Source: JASFHF01 sp050123375 | Lineage (GTDB): Bacteria > Pseudomonadota > Gammaproteobacteria > UBA12402 | Length of the DNA stretch: 40,257 nucleotides | Direction of reading: 5' to 3' | NCBI GenBank assembly: GCA_050123375.1 | Contig: JASFHF010000017.1 | Location: 1 to 40,257, forward strand | In this document: piece after piece, positions 31,944 through 40,257 of the stretch | Layout: every line of letters begins with the position of its first letter | Numbering within the stretch: the first letter of the stretch is position 1 | Translations under genes and position numbers: made by a program | Notes under the pieces: generated by a model | What the model was told of the DNA's origin: nothing | What the model saw: only the letters and a program-made list of their open reading frames with translations | Databases searched by the model: none

Positions 31944-32618
31944 TTACATCGTTGCGCGAATTTCAGCAGCAACTTGGTCTGACCATGGTTGTTGGTCACC
32001 GGACAGTAACTTACCATGCAAATCCGCAGCTAGATTGTGAGCAGATTCCACCATTAAATCAAACACATCCATTGGATGTAGATGTTCAGCAGGCTCCATA
32101 AAGACCACCAGACCACGATAAGAATTCTCACGCATTGAATTCAAATCGAATTTACCCGATTCACTAGCTGAAGCAACACTAAACAATGGTTTATCTAAGT
32201 TTTCAGAAGCAGCAGAATAATGGTGAAAAATTTGTTGACCGCCATAATGTAAATCATGAGAAAATAAAGTTTGTAATAAAACACTGCCGGAAAAAACTTG
32301 CCCTTTTTCCGGCACAATCATCAACATAATAACATCGTCAACAATATCAGTTTTATCATTAGATATTTCATCAGAAACATTTTCTTCAATCTCATCAACC
32401 ATACCCAAATTTGGCGTATTCTCTTCAACACTTTCAAATGCATACTCTATTTTTTCACTACTATCTTTTTCCGATTCATCCATATCATTTGCATCATCAG
32501 TAGTGATGACATTTCCTTCGCCTCTAAGCCGTTTTTGACGTTTTATTCCATCATATAAAATCCATAAAACAATGATTGCGCCAACTGCAAGTAAAATTAA
32601 ACGAATTGTTTGTTCCAT
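31944..32618 (-). CDS. zipA: Cell division protein ZipA
   Basis: 224 residues. An N-terminal membrane anchor (TIRLILLAVGAIIVLWILYD) is followed by a basic patch (KRQKRLRGEG), an acidic Asp/Glu/Ser linker about residues 35-95, and the C-terminal FtsZ-binding domain (MLMIVPEKGQVFSGSVLLQT, HYGGQQIFHHY, GLVVFMEPAEHLHPMDVFDL). It anchors FtsZ protofilaments to the membrane at midcell. It lies downstream of smc in the same direction, a conserved gammaproteobacterial order, though a 200-base palindromic gap separates them. The linker is shorter than in E. coli. Confidence 0.92.
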   Translation of the reverse strand: MEQTIRLILLAVGAIIVLWILYDGIKRQKRLRGEGNVITTDDANDMDESEKDSSEKIEYAFESVEENTPNLGMVDEIEENVSDEISNDKTDIVDDVIMLMIVPEKGQVFSGSVLLQTLFSHDLHYGGQQIFHHYSAASENLDKPLFSVASASESGKFDLNSMRENSYRGLVVFMEPAEHLHPMDVFDLMVESAHNLAADLHGKLLSGDQQPWSDQVAAEIRATM

Positions 32619-32642
32619 TGTAACTATTCACTCTTTTTCTAG

Positions 32643-32762
32643 GAACGCTCATTAACGCCGCATCTTTAGGCGAAAAATTAATTTTTAAATACTCATTTAT
32701 TTATATAAACTCCGCTTTAAAAATTAATTTTTCGCCTAAATCTGCAGCATTACTGAGCGTTC
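32643..32762. repeat. Long imperfect palindrome between smc and zipA
   Basis: Arms 32643-32689 and 32716-32762 (47 bases each) match as reverse complements with a few mismatches; the inner part GGCGAAAAATTAATTTTTAAA is exact apart from the ends. The loop is about 26 AT-rich bases. It does not carry the CATCCATG core of the other long palindromes. Confidence 0.7.
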
Positions 32763-32821
32763 TCATAAACTGCAATATTAGCGTACTAAATAAATACGCC
32801 CCCTTATGCTTACCTTTCTTA

Positions 32822-35800
32822 TCATGCTTCAGCCATAGCAACTGCAGCATCAATATCAACAGACACAATACGTGACACTCCCGGCTCATTCATGGTAACT
32901 CCCATTAAATGATTTGCCATCTCAATCGTGCCAGTATTATGACTAATAAAAATAAACTGCACTTGATTAGACATTTCTTTCACTAATTCACAAAAACGAC
33001 CAACATTAGCATCGTCTAACGGCGCGTCAACTTCATCCAACATGCAAAACGGTGATGGATTAATCTGAAACAAAGAAAAAACTAACGAAATCGCCGTCAA
33101 TGCTTTTTCTCCACCAGACAATAAATGGATATTGGCAATATGCTTGCCGGGCGGTTTGGCCATTACCGCAATACCCGTATCTAACAGATCTTCACCGGTC
33201 ATTTCCAAATATGCTTTACCTCCACCAAAAATCTTAGGAAAAAACTTTTGGAAATTTTCATTAACTTTATCAAAAGTTTCTTTAAACTTAGCTCGCGTTT
33301 CACGATCAATTTTACGAATTGCATTCTGTAAAGTAGTTAACGCTTCTTCTAAATCATCATGCTGCGAATCCAAATAAGTTTTACGCTCTGCTGCTTCATC
33401 GTGCTCTTCAATCGCCGCTAAATTAATTGGACCAAGACGTGCAACTTTAGCTGCAATTTGTTCAATTGATTCCTGCCATGCTTCAATGCCCGCTTCTTTC
33501 GGCATTTCATCAATCAAAGTTTGCAACTCATAAGAACTATCCGCTAACTGCTCTTGCAAAGTAGTTTGACGCACTTTAAATTCTTTACCTTGTAATCGTT
33601 GTTCCTCTAACTGACCACGTACTTGCTGCACTTTTTCATCTTCGCTACGTCGTTTTTGTTCTAAAGCATGCACTTCGTGTTCTGATTGATTTAAACACTG
33701 CTTCGCTTCAGTTAATTCTTTTTCCATTGATAAACGCTGCTCTAACAATTGATTTAATTGCTGTTTAATTTCACCTTCCGGCACATCATCCTGCTTGGTT
33801 AAATTAGTTTTAATTGTATCGCGCCGTTCTACCAAAGAAGATATTTGTTGTTCGATTCTGGCAATTGCCTGCTGCAATGAATCAATTTTAGTTTGCGCAG
33901 ATTGCAAAGCTAATTCTGCGTCATACAAAGCTGTCTGATCAGCTTTAGCACCACTCTTGCACTGATCCAATTTACGCCGACATTCATCACGTTGTTCCAA
34001 TAATTGCTCACGCACATTATCGTGCTGCGCGACTTTTTGTGCTGCCTGCTGCAATATCTCATTCGCCTTCGCCAAATCATCTTTAGAACTTTCAATAAAC
34101 TGCTGATATTCACTATATTCTTTAGTTAAACGAGAGGTTAGTTGTTCAATTTGATCCAATTCTGATTGCTTGATTTGGCTCTGCGCCTTAATATTAAGAT
34201 ATTGCTTCTGGGTGTTATTATACGCTTGATGTAATTGCTCACGTTGTTGTTTAAGCTCGACTAATTGTGTACGGCCTTTCTCTAATGCTTTTGTCGTATC
34301 ATCAAATAATCTTTCAGCTTGTTCAATTTCTGCCGCAAGCTTGGTTAATTTCTTTTCCCGTCCAATTACTCCTGGTTTACTCTGATCTATTTTTGCAATT
34401 CGCAGCCAATTTTGTCCGAGCCAAACACCATCTTTAGTAATTAATGACTCATTAGGCAATAATTTCTCACGTAACCTCAAAGCCTCCATTAATGATTCAG
34501 CAACATAAACACCTTGCAATAAACCATCTACTGGTAAATCTGTATGCAATTTGGTGCGTAATAACACCAAATCGTTATGTGTTGTCAACGAACTCTGATT
34601 ACTGCCAACATTTGTATCTAATAAAGTAACTGCACCATGTGTCAGCGAATCCAAAACTTTTGTAATCGAATCAATAGAATCTACACACACTGCCTGCAAA
34701 TAAGAACCTAATGCCATTTCAACAGCCTGTTCCCAGCCATCATCAACCTTAACTTTTCGTGCTAGACGAGGTTTTTCTGATAACCCATTGTTTTTAAGCC
34801 ATTTGATGCTATCTTCTCCGCTTTGATCAACTGCAGCTTGCTGCAACACCTCCAGAGATGCATATTGTGCCTTTGTAGCATGCAAGCTTTCGCGTAATTC
34901 ATCAACTTTACTTTCATTAACACTGTTGGTATTTTTTTGTGCTTCGATCTGCTCACCTAGAGAATCCAAATCTGCAGTAATTTGCTCACATTTCGCATGT
35001 AATTGATCTGCTTGGCCATGTATATTACTTAATTCTTTTTCTAAGATTTCAGCATCAACTAATTGTTTTTCCTCAGATATCTTATCTAATTGATCAGAGG
35101 TTTTATGTTGCTGTGCTTCTAAATGTTGAATACGAGTTTGTTCGACCTGAACCACCTGAGCTGCTTTCGCAGCACTTGCATTAAATTCATCCCATCTGCT
35201 TTGCCAATCATTCATGCGCTGTTCAGCATCATCCAATAAGCTTTGCGATTGCTCAGCTTGATTGCGTGCCTGTTTAGCGCAACTTTCAAGCTCAGCTAAG
35301 TTTTGATTAAGCTCGGCAAGCTTCGCATTATCATCGGCAAGACTCTGCTGCGCAGCCTGCCAAGTTTCTTCAGTTTGTTGCAAATCCAAGGTCAGCTGCT
35401 GTTGTAATTCTTTTTGGTGCTGTATAGTTTGTTCAAGCCGCGCAATCTCACCGCCAAGCTCATAATATTTAGCCTGAATCTCACGATATTGATCGCCCTG
35501 ATTCGTAATCAAATCACGCTGCTTTTCTATTGCAGTGTTAATACTTTGTAATTCAGCCAAATGAGACTGCAATAAAGTATCCTGGTGACTAATTGTACTA
35601 TTAAAATTCCTTGCCTCATCATCCAGCTTCATCCAACGCAAAGCTAATAGTTGGGCTTTTAAGAGACGCTCTTCTTCTTTTAAGACTTTATAACGCTTGG
35701 CTGCCCTTGATTGTCTTTGCAAACGGTTGATTTGTAGTCGAAGTTCTTCTCGTAAATCATTGATTCTATTCAGATTTTCTTTAGTAGAATGAATACGGTT

Positions 35801-36343
35801 TTCGGTTTCACGCCGACGCTCTTTGTATTTCGAAATACCAGCCACTTCTTCCAAATGCGCCCGTAATTCATCCGGCTTGGCTTCTACAAGTTCGGAAATC
35901 ATCCCTTGCTCAATGATAGAATAGCTGCGGGGACCTAATCCTGTGCCTAAAAAAACATCCCGAATATCACGACGACGGCAGCGTGAACCATTTAAGTAAT
36001 AGCTGGATTGCGCATCACGCCCTACTTCACGCTTAATTGAAATTTGATTATAACCAGCATATTGACCAGTAATCTTGCCGTCAGCGTTATCAAAAATTAA
36101 CTCAATTGATGCCTGACCTATCGGCTTACGATTCACTGAACCATTGAAAATAACATCGACAATTGAACTACCGCGCAATTGTTTAGCGGAAGTTTCGCCC
36201 ATAACCCAGCGCACCGCATCAATTACATTAGATTTGCCGCAGCCGTTAGGGCCAACAATACCCACTAAATTGCTCGGCAGATGAATATTAGTCTGATCTA
36301 CAAATGACTTAAAACCGTTTAATTTTATCGTTTCTAATCGCAT
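32822..36343 (-). CDS. smc: Chromosome segregation protein SMC
   Basis: 1173 residues, full length. The N-terminal ATPase half has KLNGFKSFVDQTNIHLPSNL and P-loop GIVGPNGCGKSNVIDAVRWV. A long Gln/Glu/Ala-rich coiled coil runs about residues 165-500 and 660-1000. The hinge is about 500-660 (VDDGWEQAVEMALGSYLQAV, and TLLDTN). The C-terminal half has signature LLSGGEKALTAISLVFSLFQ and Walker B FCMLDEVDAPLDD, then FIFISHN. It organises and resolves sister chromosomes as a dimer. Canonical SMC (rather than MukB) fits a non-enteric gammaproteobacterium. No scpA/scpB in the window. Confidence 0.96.
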   Translation of the reverse strand: MRLETIKLNGFKSFVDQTNIHLPSNLVGIVGPNGCGKSNVIDAVRWVMGETSAKQLRGSSIVDVIFNGSVNRKPIGQASIELIFDNADGKITGQYAGYNQISIKREVGRDAQSSYYLNGSRCRRRDIRDVFLGTGLGPRSYSIIEQGMISELVEAKPDELRAHLEEVAGISKYKERRRETENRIHSTKENLNRINDLREELRLQINRLQRQSRAAKRYKVLKEEERLLKAQLLALRWMKLDDEARNFNSTISHQDTLLQSHLAELQSINTAIEKQRDLITNQGDQYREIQAKYYELGGEIARLEQTIQHQKELQQQLTLDLQQTEETWQAAQQSLADDNAKLAELNQNLAELESCAKQARNQAEQSQSLLDDAEQRMNDWQSRWDEFNASAAKAAQVVQVEQTRIQHLEAQQHKTSDQLDKISEEKQLVDAEILEKELSNIHGQADQLHAKCEQITADLDSLGEQIEAQKNTNSVNESKVDELRESLHATKAQYASLEVLQQAAVDQSGEDSIKWLKNNGLSEKPRLARKVKVDDGWEQAVEMALGSYLQAVCVDSIDSITKVLDSLTHGAVTLLDTNVGSNQSSLTTHNDLVLLRTKLHTDLPVDGLLQGVYVAESLMEALRLREKLLPNESLITKDGVWLGQNWLRIAKIDQSKPGVIGREKKLTKLAAEIEQAERLFDDTTKALEKGRTQLVELKQQREQLHQAYNNTQKQYLNIKAQSQIKQSELDQIEQLTSRLTKEYSEYQQFIESSKDDLAKANEILQQAAQKVAQHDNVREQLLEQRDECRRKLDQCKSGAKADQTALYDAELALQSAQTKIDSLQQAIARIEQQISSLVERRDTIKTNLTKQDDVPEGEIKQQLNQLLEQRLSMEKELTEAKQCLNQSEHEVHALEQKRRSEDEKVQQVRGQLEEQRLQGKEFKVRQTTLQEQLADSSYELQTLIDEMPKEAGIEAWQESIEQIAAKVARLGPINLAAIEEHDEAAERKTYLDSQHDDLEEALTTLQNAIRKIDRETRAKFKETFDKVNENFQKFFPKIFGGGKAYLEMTGEDLLDTGIAVMAKPPGKHIANIHLLSGGEKALTAISLVFSLFQINPSPFCMLDEVDAPLDDANVGRFCELVKEMSNQVQFIFISHNTGTIEMANHLMGVTMNEPGVSRIVSVDIDAAVAMAEA

Positions 36344-36418
36344 TTTGGGTAATTATTTAAATTGCTAAATTAACATTTTACCTAAAAATTTGCCATTGGT
36401 CATTTAGAATTTACAAAG

Positions 36419-36536
36419 TTTTGGATAATAAAGGGTTATCTTTTTCAGGCACGCTCAAGCACATCCATGTGGCGCTAAGGCTCGACCATCCATGGTCTCG
36501 CATTACCTGAAAAAGATAACCCTTTATTATCCAAAA
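36419..36536. repeat. Perfect 31-base inverted repeat with CATCCATG core
   Basis: Arms 36419-36449 and 36506-36536 are exact reverse complements. The 56-base loop carries ACATCCATGT and ACCATCCATGGT with intervening GCTAAGGCTCGA. A second element with different arms but a related loop is at 38127-38272. It lies between the smc start and the end of the upstream lipoprotein gene, both leftward. Confidence 0.8.
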
Positions 36537-36541
36537 TTCTT

Positions 36542-36937
36542 CTACGCTTGTGCCAATAATGCTAAACGAACTTTAATTTCGCGATTGATTTGGTAAATTT
36601 GGTTTTTATATGACTGGCGATCTCTTCTTCGTACCTTAGCCATCTGTTCTTCAAGCTGTCCGCGCTTGATTTGGAGTGATAAAATATCTTTGCCGTATTG
36701 TTCAGGACTATTAAATAATTCCCGAGTTAGACGCAAGACTTGTCCGTATAAATTCACCGCCAATTCACATTGCGGATACTGCTTAATCTGGTTTTTCGAT
36801 ATTGTTACGCACTGTTGTAATATCGTTTTAAATTTAGCTGGATGACGCAGCAAATAAGCCTCATTAGTTTGACGATCACAACCAAGCAATAACAACCCAA
36901 AAATTATTAAACATAAATATACTAATTTTTTCAACAT
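36542..36937 (-). CDS. Small lipoprotein, EexN-like
   Basis: 131 residues with a lipoprotein signal peptide (LKKLVYLCLIIFGLLLLGC; lipobox LLGC, lipidated Cys near residue 20). The mature part reads CDRQTNEAYLLRHPAKFKTI then two spaced Cys (LQQC, YPQCELAVNLYGQV) and a basic helical tail. The HP ... C ... C-x-A pattern resembles EexN-type entry-exclusion lipoproteins of conjugative plasmids, but the match is short. It follows the IcmD-like gene by 27 bases and is probably in its operon, which suggests a secretion- or conjugation-related role. Confidence 0.7.
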   Translation of the reverse strand: MLKKLVYLCLIIFGLLLLGCDRQTNEAYLLRHPAKFKTILQQCVTISKNQIKQYPQCELAVNLYGQVLRLTRELFNSPEQYGKDILSLQIKRGQLEEQMAKVRRRDRQSYKNQIYQINREIKVRLALLAQA

Positions 36938-36964
36938 GTTACAATAAATCCTTAATCTATTAAT

Positions 36965-37300
36965 TTAAGCATTGGCGCGCTGCACTAAATAATAAACAAA
37001 TGGTAATAAGATAATCGCCACTCCTAAAAGAAAATATACTATCGGGGTACTAATTGGTGTTTCCTGCGGATTCTGACGATAACGCAAATATTTGTTAAAA
37101 CCCACCAGGATCATTATGATCCCTGCCACATAACAAGCATCATTAATAAAATTCATAATAATAGTTAACGGACCTTGCACCATACTCTCCGCCATAGAAC
37201 CCAAACCAGTCGTTCCATCTTGCGCCCAAACCATCATTGGACAAAACAAGGCCATACACACAAGCAATACAGCTCGCAGCCAATTCATTAACTTTCGCAT
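36965..37300 (-). CDS. IcmD/DotP-like small membrane protein
   Basis: 111 residues with a signal peptide (VLLVCMALFCPMMVWAQD) and two membrane helices: FINDACYVAGIIMILVGFNK and VYFLLGVAIILLPFVYYL. Between them is the polar loop YLRYRQNPQETPISTPIVYF. The layout and the K/R-x-NP ... P-x-TPI motif followed by a LLP helix resemble Dot/Icm protein IcmD (DotP), a small inner-membrane component of type IVB secretion. Other dot/icm genes are absent from the window, so it may be an orphan copy or belong to a lineage-specific system. Identification is from motif pattern only. Confidence 0.6.
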   Translation of the reverse strand: MRKLMNWLRAVLLVCMALFCPMMVWAQDGTTGLGSMAESMVQGPLTIIMNFINDACYVAGIIMILVGFNKYLRYRQNPQETPISTPIVYFLLGVAIILLPFVYYLVQRANA

Positions 37301-37596
37301 AATTCACCCCTCGCTTAACGAATTATCAATCTTACATCAAGATGCAAAATTTGTAACTGACAATTTTCTTATTCTGATTCGTAATATCTCAATAAATGGA
37401 GGTAAATTTATAAAATACACGAACATGCTTTCGCGAACCAACGCGCCTGTTAGATTAATATTCTCTTATAGCCCCGCGGAGGCTTGTTAACTCGTGATTT
37501 TACAGAACAAACAGGCTGTAAAATCACGAGTTCCAAATTTTTCCAACATTTGTGTTATATTAACTATCATGTAAAATTTGCTATTACCTCCACTTA
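37301..37596. other. Intergenic region with a shared hairpin
   Basis: No coding frame. It holds the promoter of the IcmD-like operon on the left and a hairpin repeat at 37489-37532 downstream of the pilin gene; GCCCCGCGGAGGC at about 37470 is a short GC-rich patch. Confidence 0.5.
37489..37532. repeat. Hairpin repeat, third copy of the lpxK-flanking stem
   Basis: AACTCGTGATTTTACA (37489-37504) pairs exactly with 37517-37532 around GAACAAACAGGC. Compared with 4139-4181 and 5399-5441 the stem differs by an A-T to G-C pair change on both sides, so pairing is kept. Confidence 0.75.
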
Positions 37597-38097
37597 TTAA
37601 GATGTTACTCTAATTCTACCCACTTTGCTAACAATCAAACTAATCTTATATCCACCTTTCGCTGCGGTGTAATAAAAAGTACCATTCTGATTATTAGTAA
37701 AACCTGACGGCGCCATCTGTAAGTAATGACGTTTAGGAAAGCTATTCCATTCAATCACTCCTCCATCATGCATAGCTGGAAAATATTTAACCAATTTGTC
37801 TTCTGGATCAACCTTTCCATCGCCCCGATTATCGATAAACACCAAATATCCATCTTGCCAATTACCTCCGCAATGCAAATGATCATTACCAGGACAAATA
37901 GTTGCTATTGCATTATTTTTGATCGCCTCGCTTCTAGTTAGCTGAATCGCACGATACAAACGAAATATTTCAATTTTGGCATGCATTCTGGCAACCAATG
38001 TTTGATACGCAGGAAAAGCCACACAGCTGATAATTGCGATTATGGTTAGAACTATTAATAATTCTAATAATGTAAAAGCAAAATAATATTTGCGCAT
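37597..38097 (-). CDS. FimT/GspH-type minor pilin or pseudopilin
   Basis: 166 residues. The N-terminus is a type IV pilin signal without the usual Gly before FTLLEL (RKYYFAFTLLELLIVLTIIA), the hydrophobic helix ending at about residue 30. The GspH/FimT domain follows: RLYRAIQLTRSEAIKNNAIA, then CPGNDHLHCGGNWQDGYLVF and DNRGDGKVDPED, an Asp-rich loop. Such minor pilins prime type IV pili or sit at the tip, where FimT can bind DNA (known for Legionella FimT). An Ala at the cleavage position instead of Gly should be noted. Stand-alone gene. Confidence 0.85.
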   Translation of the reverse strand: MRKYYFAFTLLELLIVLTIIAIISCVAFPAYQTLVARMHAKIEIFRLYRAIQLTRSEAIKNNAIATICPGNDHLHCGGNWQDGYLVFIDNRGDGKVDPEDKLVKYFPAMHDGGVIEWNSFPKRHYLQMAPSGFTNNQNGTFYYTAAKGGYKISLIVSKVGRIRVTS

Positions 38098-38126
38098 AAT
38101 TACCCCCTATTCACATTAAGCTTTAC

Positions 38127-38272
38127 GCGATATATAAAATTTTAATATGCCTGCCGAGAAGCTTTGTTTGCAAACACGCCACGAGTACATCCATGTAGGC
38201 TTCGTTCGCGCATCCATGCGCTCAAGAGTTTGCAAACAAACTTCTCTCCGGCATATCAAATTTTATATCGCG
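38127..38272. repeat. Long palindrome with CATCCATG core
   Basis: Left arm 38127-38175 and right arm 38228-38272 pair with small gaps (CGCGATATA outer end, GTTTGCAAAC inner end). The loop contains ACATCCATGT and GCATCCATGC, like 36419-36536, though the arms are unrelated. It sits between two divergent genes, so it is not a terminator for either. Confidence 0.75.
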
Positions 38273-38300
38273 TCGACTTTGAGCATGGTACAATTAGTTT

Positions 38301-39932
38301 ATGACTACACCACATTTACGAGTTGTACTTGCACAATTAAATCTTACCGTGGCAGACTTTGATGGTAATTTAAAAAAAATATTAAAAGCCATCTATGAGG
38401 CACGCGATAAATTACATGCTGATTTAATTGTATTTCCAGAATTAACTATTACCAGTTACCCGTTAGAAGATTTACTGCAACGCGAAGATTTATATATTCA
38501 TGTAAATAATACTTTATCTCAAATACAAAAACATACGGAAGGAATTGATGTATTAATTGGATATCCGCAAACTAGCAATAAAGGCAATTATAACTCCGCT
38601 TGCTGGATTCGCAACAAAAAAATTATTGCAAATTACCATAAACAACAACTACCAAATTATGGCGTATTCGACGAACAACGTTACTTTATTCCTGGAAATA
38701 AATCCGCAGTGGTAGAAATTAAAAATATTAAATTCGGAATTTTAATTTGCGAAGATGCATGGCATGCCAAAACTGTAATGCAAACCAAACAAGCCGGCGC
38801 AGAATGTTTATTATGCTTAAATGCATCACCCTATCATATTAATAAAGCCGAAAGACGCCTGGAAGTTTTTAAACACCGTATTGCCGAAACCGGCCTGCCA
38901 ATTTTATACACTAATTTAGTCGGCGGTCAGGATGAATTGGTTTTTGATGGCGGTTCAGTTGCAATTAATCAATATGATGAAATCTGCGCGCAAGCGCCTT
39001 TTTTTGCCGAACATTTATTGATAGTCGATTTTGATAAAGACGCAAATATTACCACTCATAATATTTTACCGATTCAATCACAAGCGGAATCAGTTTATCA
39101 GGCATTAGTTTTAGGTGTGCGTGACTATGTGCAAAAAAATAATTTTTCTGGCGCAATTATTGGTTTATCCGGCGGAATTGATTCTGCTTTAACTTTAGCA
39201 ATCGCAACTGATGCATTGGGCGCGGATAAAGTAACTGCCGTGTCCATGCCGTCACAATACACTGCAAACATGAGCAACGAAGACGCTAAAAAACAAGCAG
39301 AAACTCTTGGCGTAAAATACGAAGTAATTCCTATTCAAAATATTTTTGAAGAATTTTTGCTTAACTTAAAAGACATTTTTGCAAATACCAAACCAGATAC
39401 CACTGAAGAAAACATCCAAGCCCGTATCCGTGGAACTCTTTTGATGGCATTATCAAATAAATTTGGAAAAATCGTGTTAGCTACCGGAAATAAAAGCGAA
39501 ATGGCAGTTGGATATTCTACGTTATATGGCGATATGGTTGGCGGATTTTGTGTGTTAAAAGACATTTTTAAAACTCTCGTTTACCAATTAGCTGAATATC
39601 GCAACAAAATATCTCCAGTAATTCCACAACGCGTAATTGATCGTCCACCTTCTGCAGAACTTGCGCCAGACCAAGTTGATCAGGATACATTACCACCATA
39701 CGATATCTTAGATAAAATTTTATATTTATTCGTCGATAAAGATTTAAGTATTGATGATATCGTACAACATGGTTTTGATCATGAATTAGTTAAGAAAGTA
39801 GTTAAAATGGTTTACCGCAACGAATACAAACGCCGTCAAGCGCCTACCGGCGTGCGCATCAGCGAAAAAGCCTTCGGCCGCGACCGCCGTTATCCGATTA
39901 CATCTGCATATTTAAAAAAAGAGTTAGTGTAA
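38301..39932 (+). CDS. nadE: Glutamine-dependent NAD+ synthetase NadE
   Basis: 543 residues. An N-terminal nitrilase-type glutaminase (catalytic Glu in LIVFPELT near residue 47, Lys in NYHKQQLPNYG, Cys in LICEDAW near 150) feeds ammonia to a C-terminal synthetase that amidates deamido-NAD (P-loop LSGGIDSAL near 288, then ATGNKSEMAVGYSTLYGDMV). Last step of NAD synthesis, cytosolic. The start ATG 38301 (MTTPHLRVVLAQLN) fits the family; the ribosome site is weak (GAGCATGG upstream). Single gene. Confidence 0.95.
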   Translation: MTTPHLRVVLAQLNLTVADFDGNLKKILKAIYEARDKLHADLIVFPELTITSYPLEDLLQREDLYIHVNNTLSQIQKHTEGIDVLIGYPQTSNKGNYNSACWIRNKKIIANYHKQQLPNYGVFDEQRYFIPGNKSAVVEIKNIKFGILICEDAWHAKTVMQTKQAGAECLLCLNASPYHINKAERRLEVFKHRIAETGLPILYTNLVGGQDELVFDGGSVAINQYDEICAQAPFFAEHLLIVDFDKDANITTHNILPIQSQAESVYQALVLGVRDYVQKNNFSGAIIGLSGGIDSALTLAIATDALGADKVTAVSMPSQYTANMSNEDAKKQAETLGVKYEVIPIQNIFEEFLLNLKDIFANTKPDTTEENIQARIRGTLLMALSNKFGKIVLATGNKSEMAVGYSTLYGDMVGGFCVLKDIFKTLVYQLAEYRNKISPVIPQRVIDRPPSAELAPDQVDQDTLPPYDILDKILYLFVDKDLSIDDIVQHGFDHELVKKVVKMVYRNEYKRRQAPTGVRISEKAFGRDRRYPITSAYLKKELV

Positions 39933-40191
39933 AACATTCATCCGGACAAGGTATCAAAGTTATAACTAAAATTTAGACACACCTACATTCTCAATCTCTT
40001 CTAAATGCTTATGGAAATGCTTCTGCTTATCGTTTTCGCAAACCACTGGGATACACCCCGTATTGCCGAAACCTTATAAAATTCGAATTAAGAAAATTTT
40101 TGCTTTCGTTAAGAAAACCTTAAGAATTAACGTAAGCCCCTAAAAATTCCCATCTAGATTTTTATTTTATTTTTTATTATTTTACGCAAGT
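39933..40191. other. Intergenic region after nadE
   Basis: No complete gene. On the reverse strand 40073-39966 reads GFGNTGCIPVVCENDKQKHF, HKHLEEIENVGVSKF and a stop, preceded by an in-frame stop and no start. Its composition is coding-like, so it may be a decayed gene fragment. Positions 40075-40190 are very AT-rich and probably hold the terminator of the leftward gene at the window edge. Confidence 0.3.
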
Positions 40192-40257
40192 AGATTTCTG
40201 TCAATAAACTGCGGCAGTAATTTTTTAGGATCGATTTCTTTGCGGCGCATCTTGTGC
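40192..40257 (-). CDS. C-terminal end of a gene cut by the window edge
   Basis: Leftward frame reads HKMRRKEIDPKKLLPQFIDR then NLLA and a stop codon (TAA) at 40192-40194. The absence of stops and the balanced composition suggest the tail of a real protein. Too short to identify. Confidence 0.45.

Overview
This window looks like the chromosome of an AT-rich gammaproteobacterium, probably from the Legionellales (Coxiella/Legionella/Berkiella side). The reasons are the core synteny uvrY-uvrC-pgsA-tRNA-Gly-tRNA-Cys-tRNA-Leu (the same order as E. coli uvrY-uvrC-pgsA-glyW-cysT-leuZ), msbA-lpxK, smc-zipA, a secreted chagasin-type cysteine-protease inhibitor, and a small membrane protein resembling IcmD/DotP of Dot/Icm type IVB secretion. 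The genus cannot be fixed from sequence reading alone.

Layout. Positions 1-9000 hold mostly single genes: a TPR-like protein, an MFS transporter, msbA and lpxK (lipid A export and synthesis), the chagasin-type inhibitor, pepD, a BI-1/YccA-type membrane protein and tRNA-Ser(UGA). Many large palindromic repeats lie between them. Positions 9060-12601 are the conserved uvrY-uvrC-pgsA-tRNA block. Right after tRNA-Leu(UAA) comes an accessory zone. The 3' end of that tRNA is repeated at 13820-13865 (decayed) and at 17471-17529 (59 bases, exact), which marks two tandem integrated elements without an integrase. Element 1 carries one PIN-type nuclease-like protein. Element 2 carries an unrecognised 440-residue protein, a SAM-methyltransferase-like protein, a CsrA paralogue, a stand-alone receiver protein and a 65-residue protein. 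Next comes an AbiE-type toxin-antitoxin pair with a clear operator-promoter, a gene fragment, and a conserved gene cut short by a palindromic REP-like element.

Positions 20046-26354 encode a complete N-ATPase-type (F-type, laterally mobile) ATP synthase operon, atpDCQBEFAG. It has no atpR and no separate delta gene, and its c subunit has lost part of the sodium-ligand set. Only 25 bases later follows a two-domain glycosyltransferase, then a divergent gene for a tiny Arg/Tyr/Cys-rich secreted peptide, then a GH130 glycoside phosphorylase-like gene. Between GH130 and a LysP-like permease lies a promoter-to-terminator unit that looks like a small RNA or leader.

From about 31.9 kb the window is core again: zipA and smc, a lipoprotein plus IcmD-like pair, a FimT/GspH-type pilin, glutamine-dependent nadE, and the tail of one more gene at the right edge. 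Hairpin repeats of several families fill most intergenic gaps. No rRNA, CRISPR array, intact transposase or integrase was seen.
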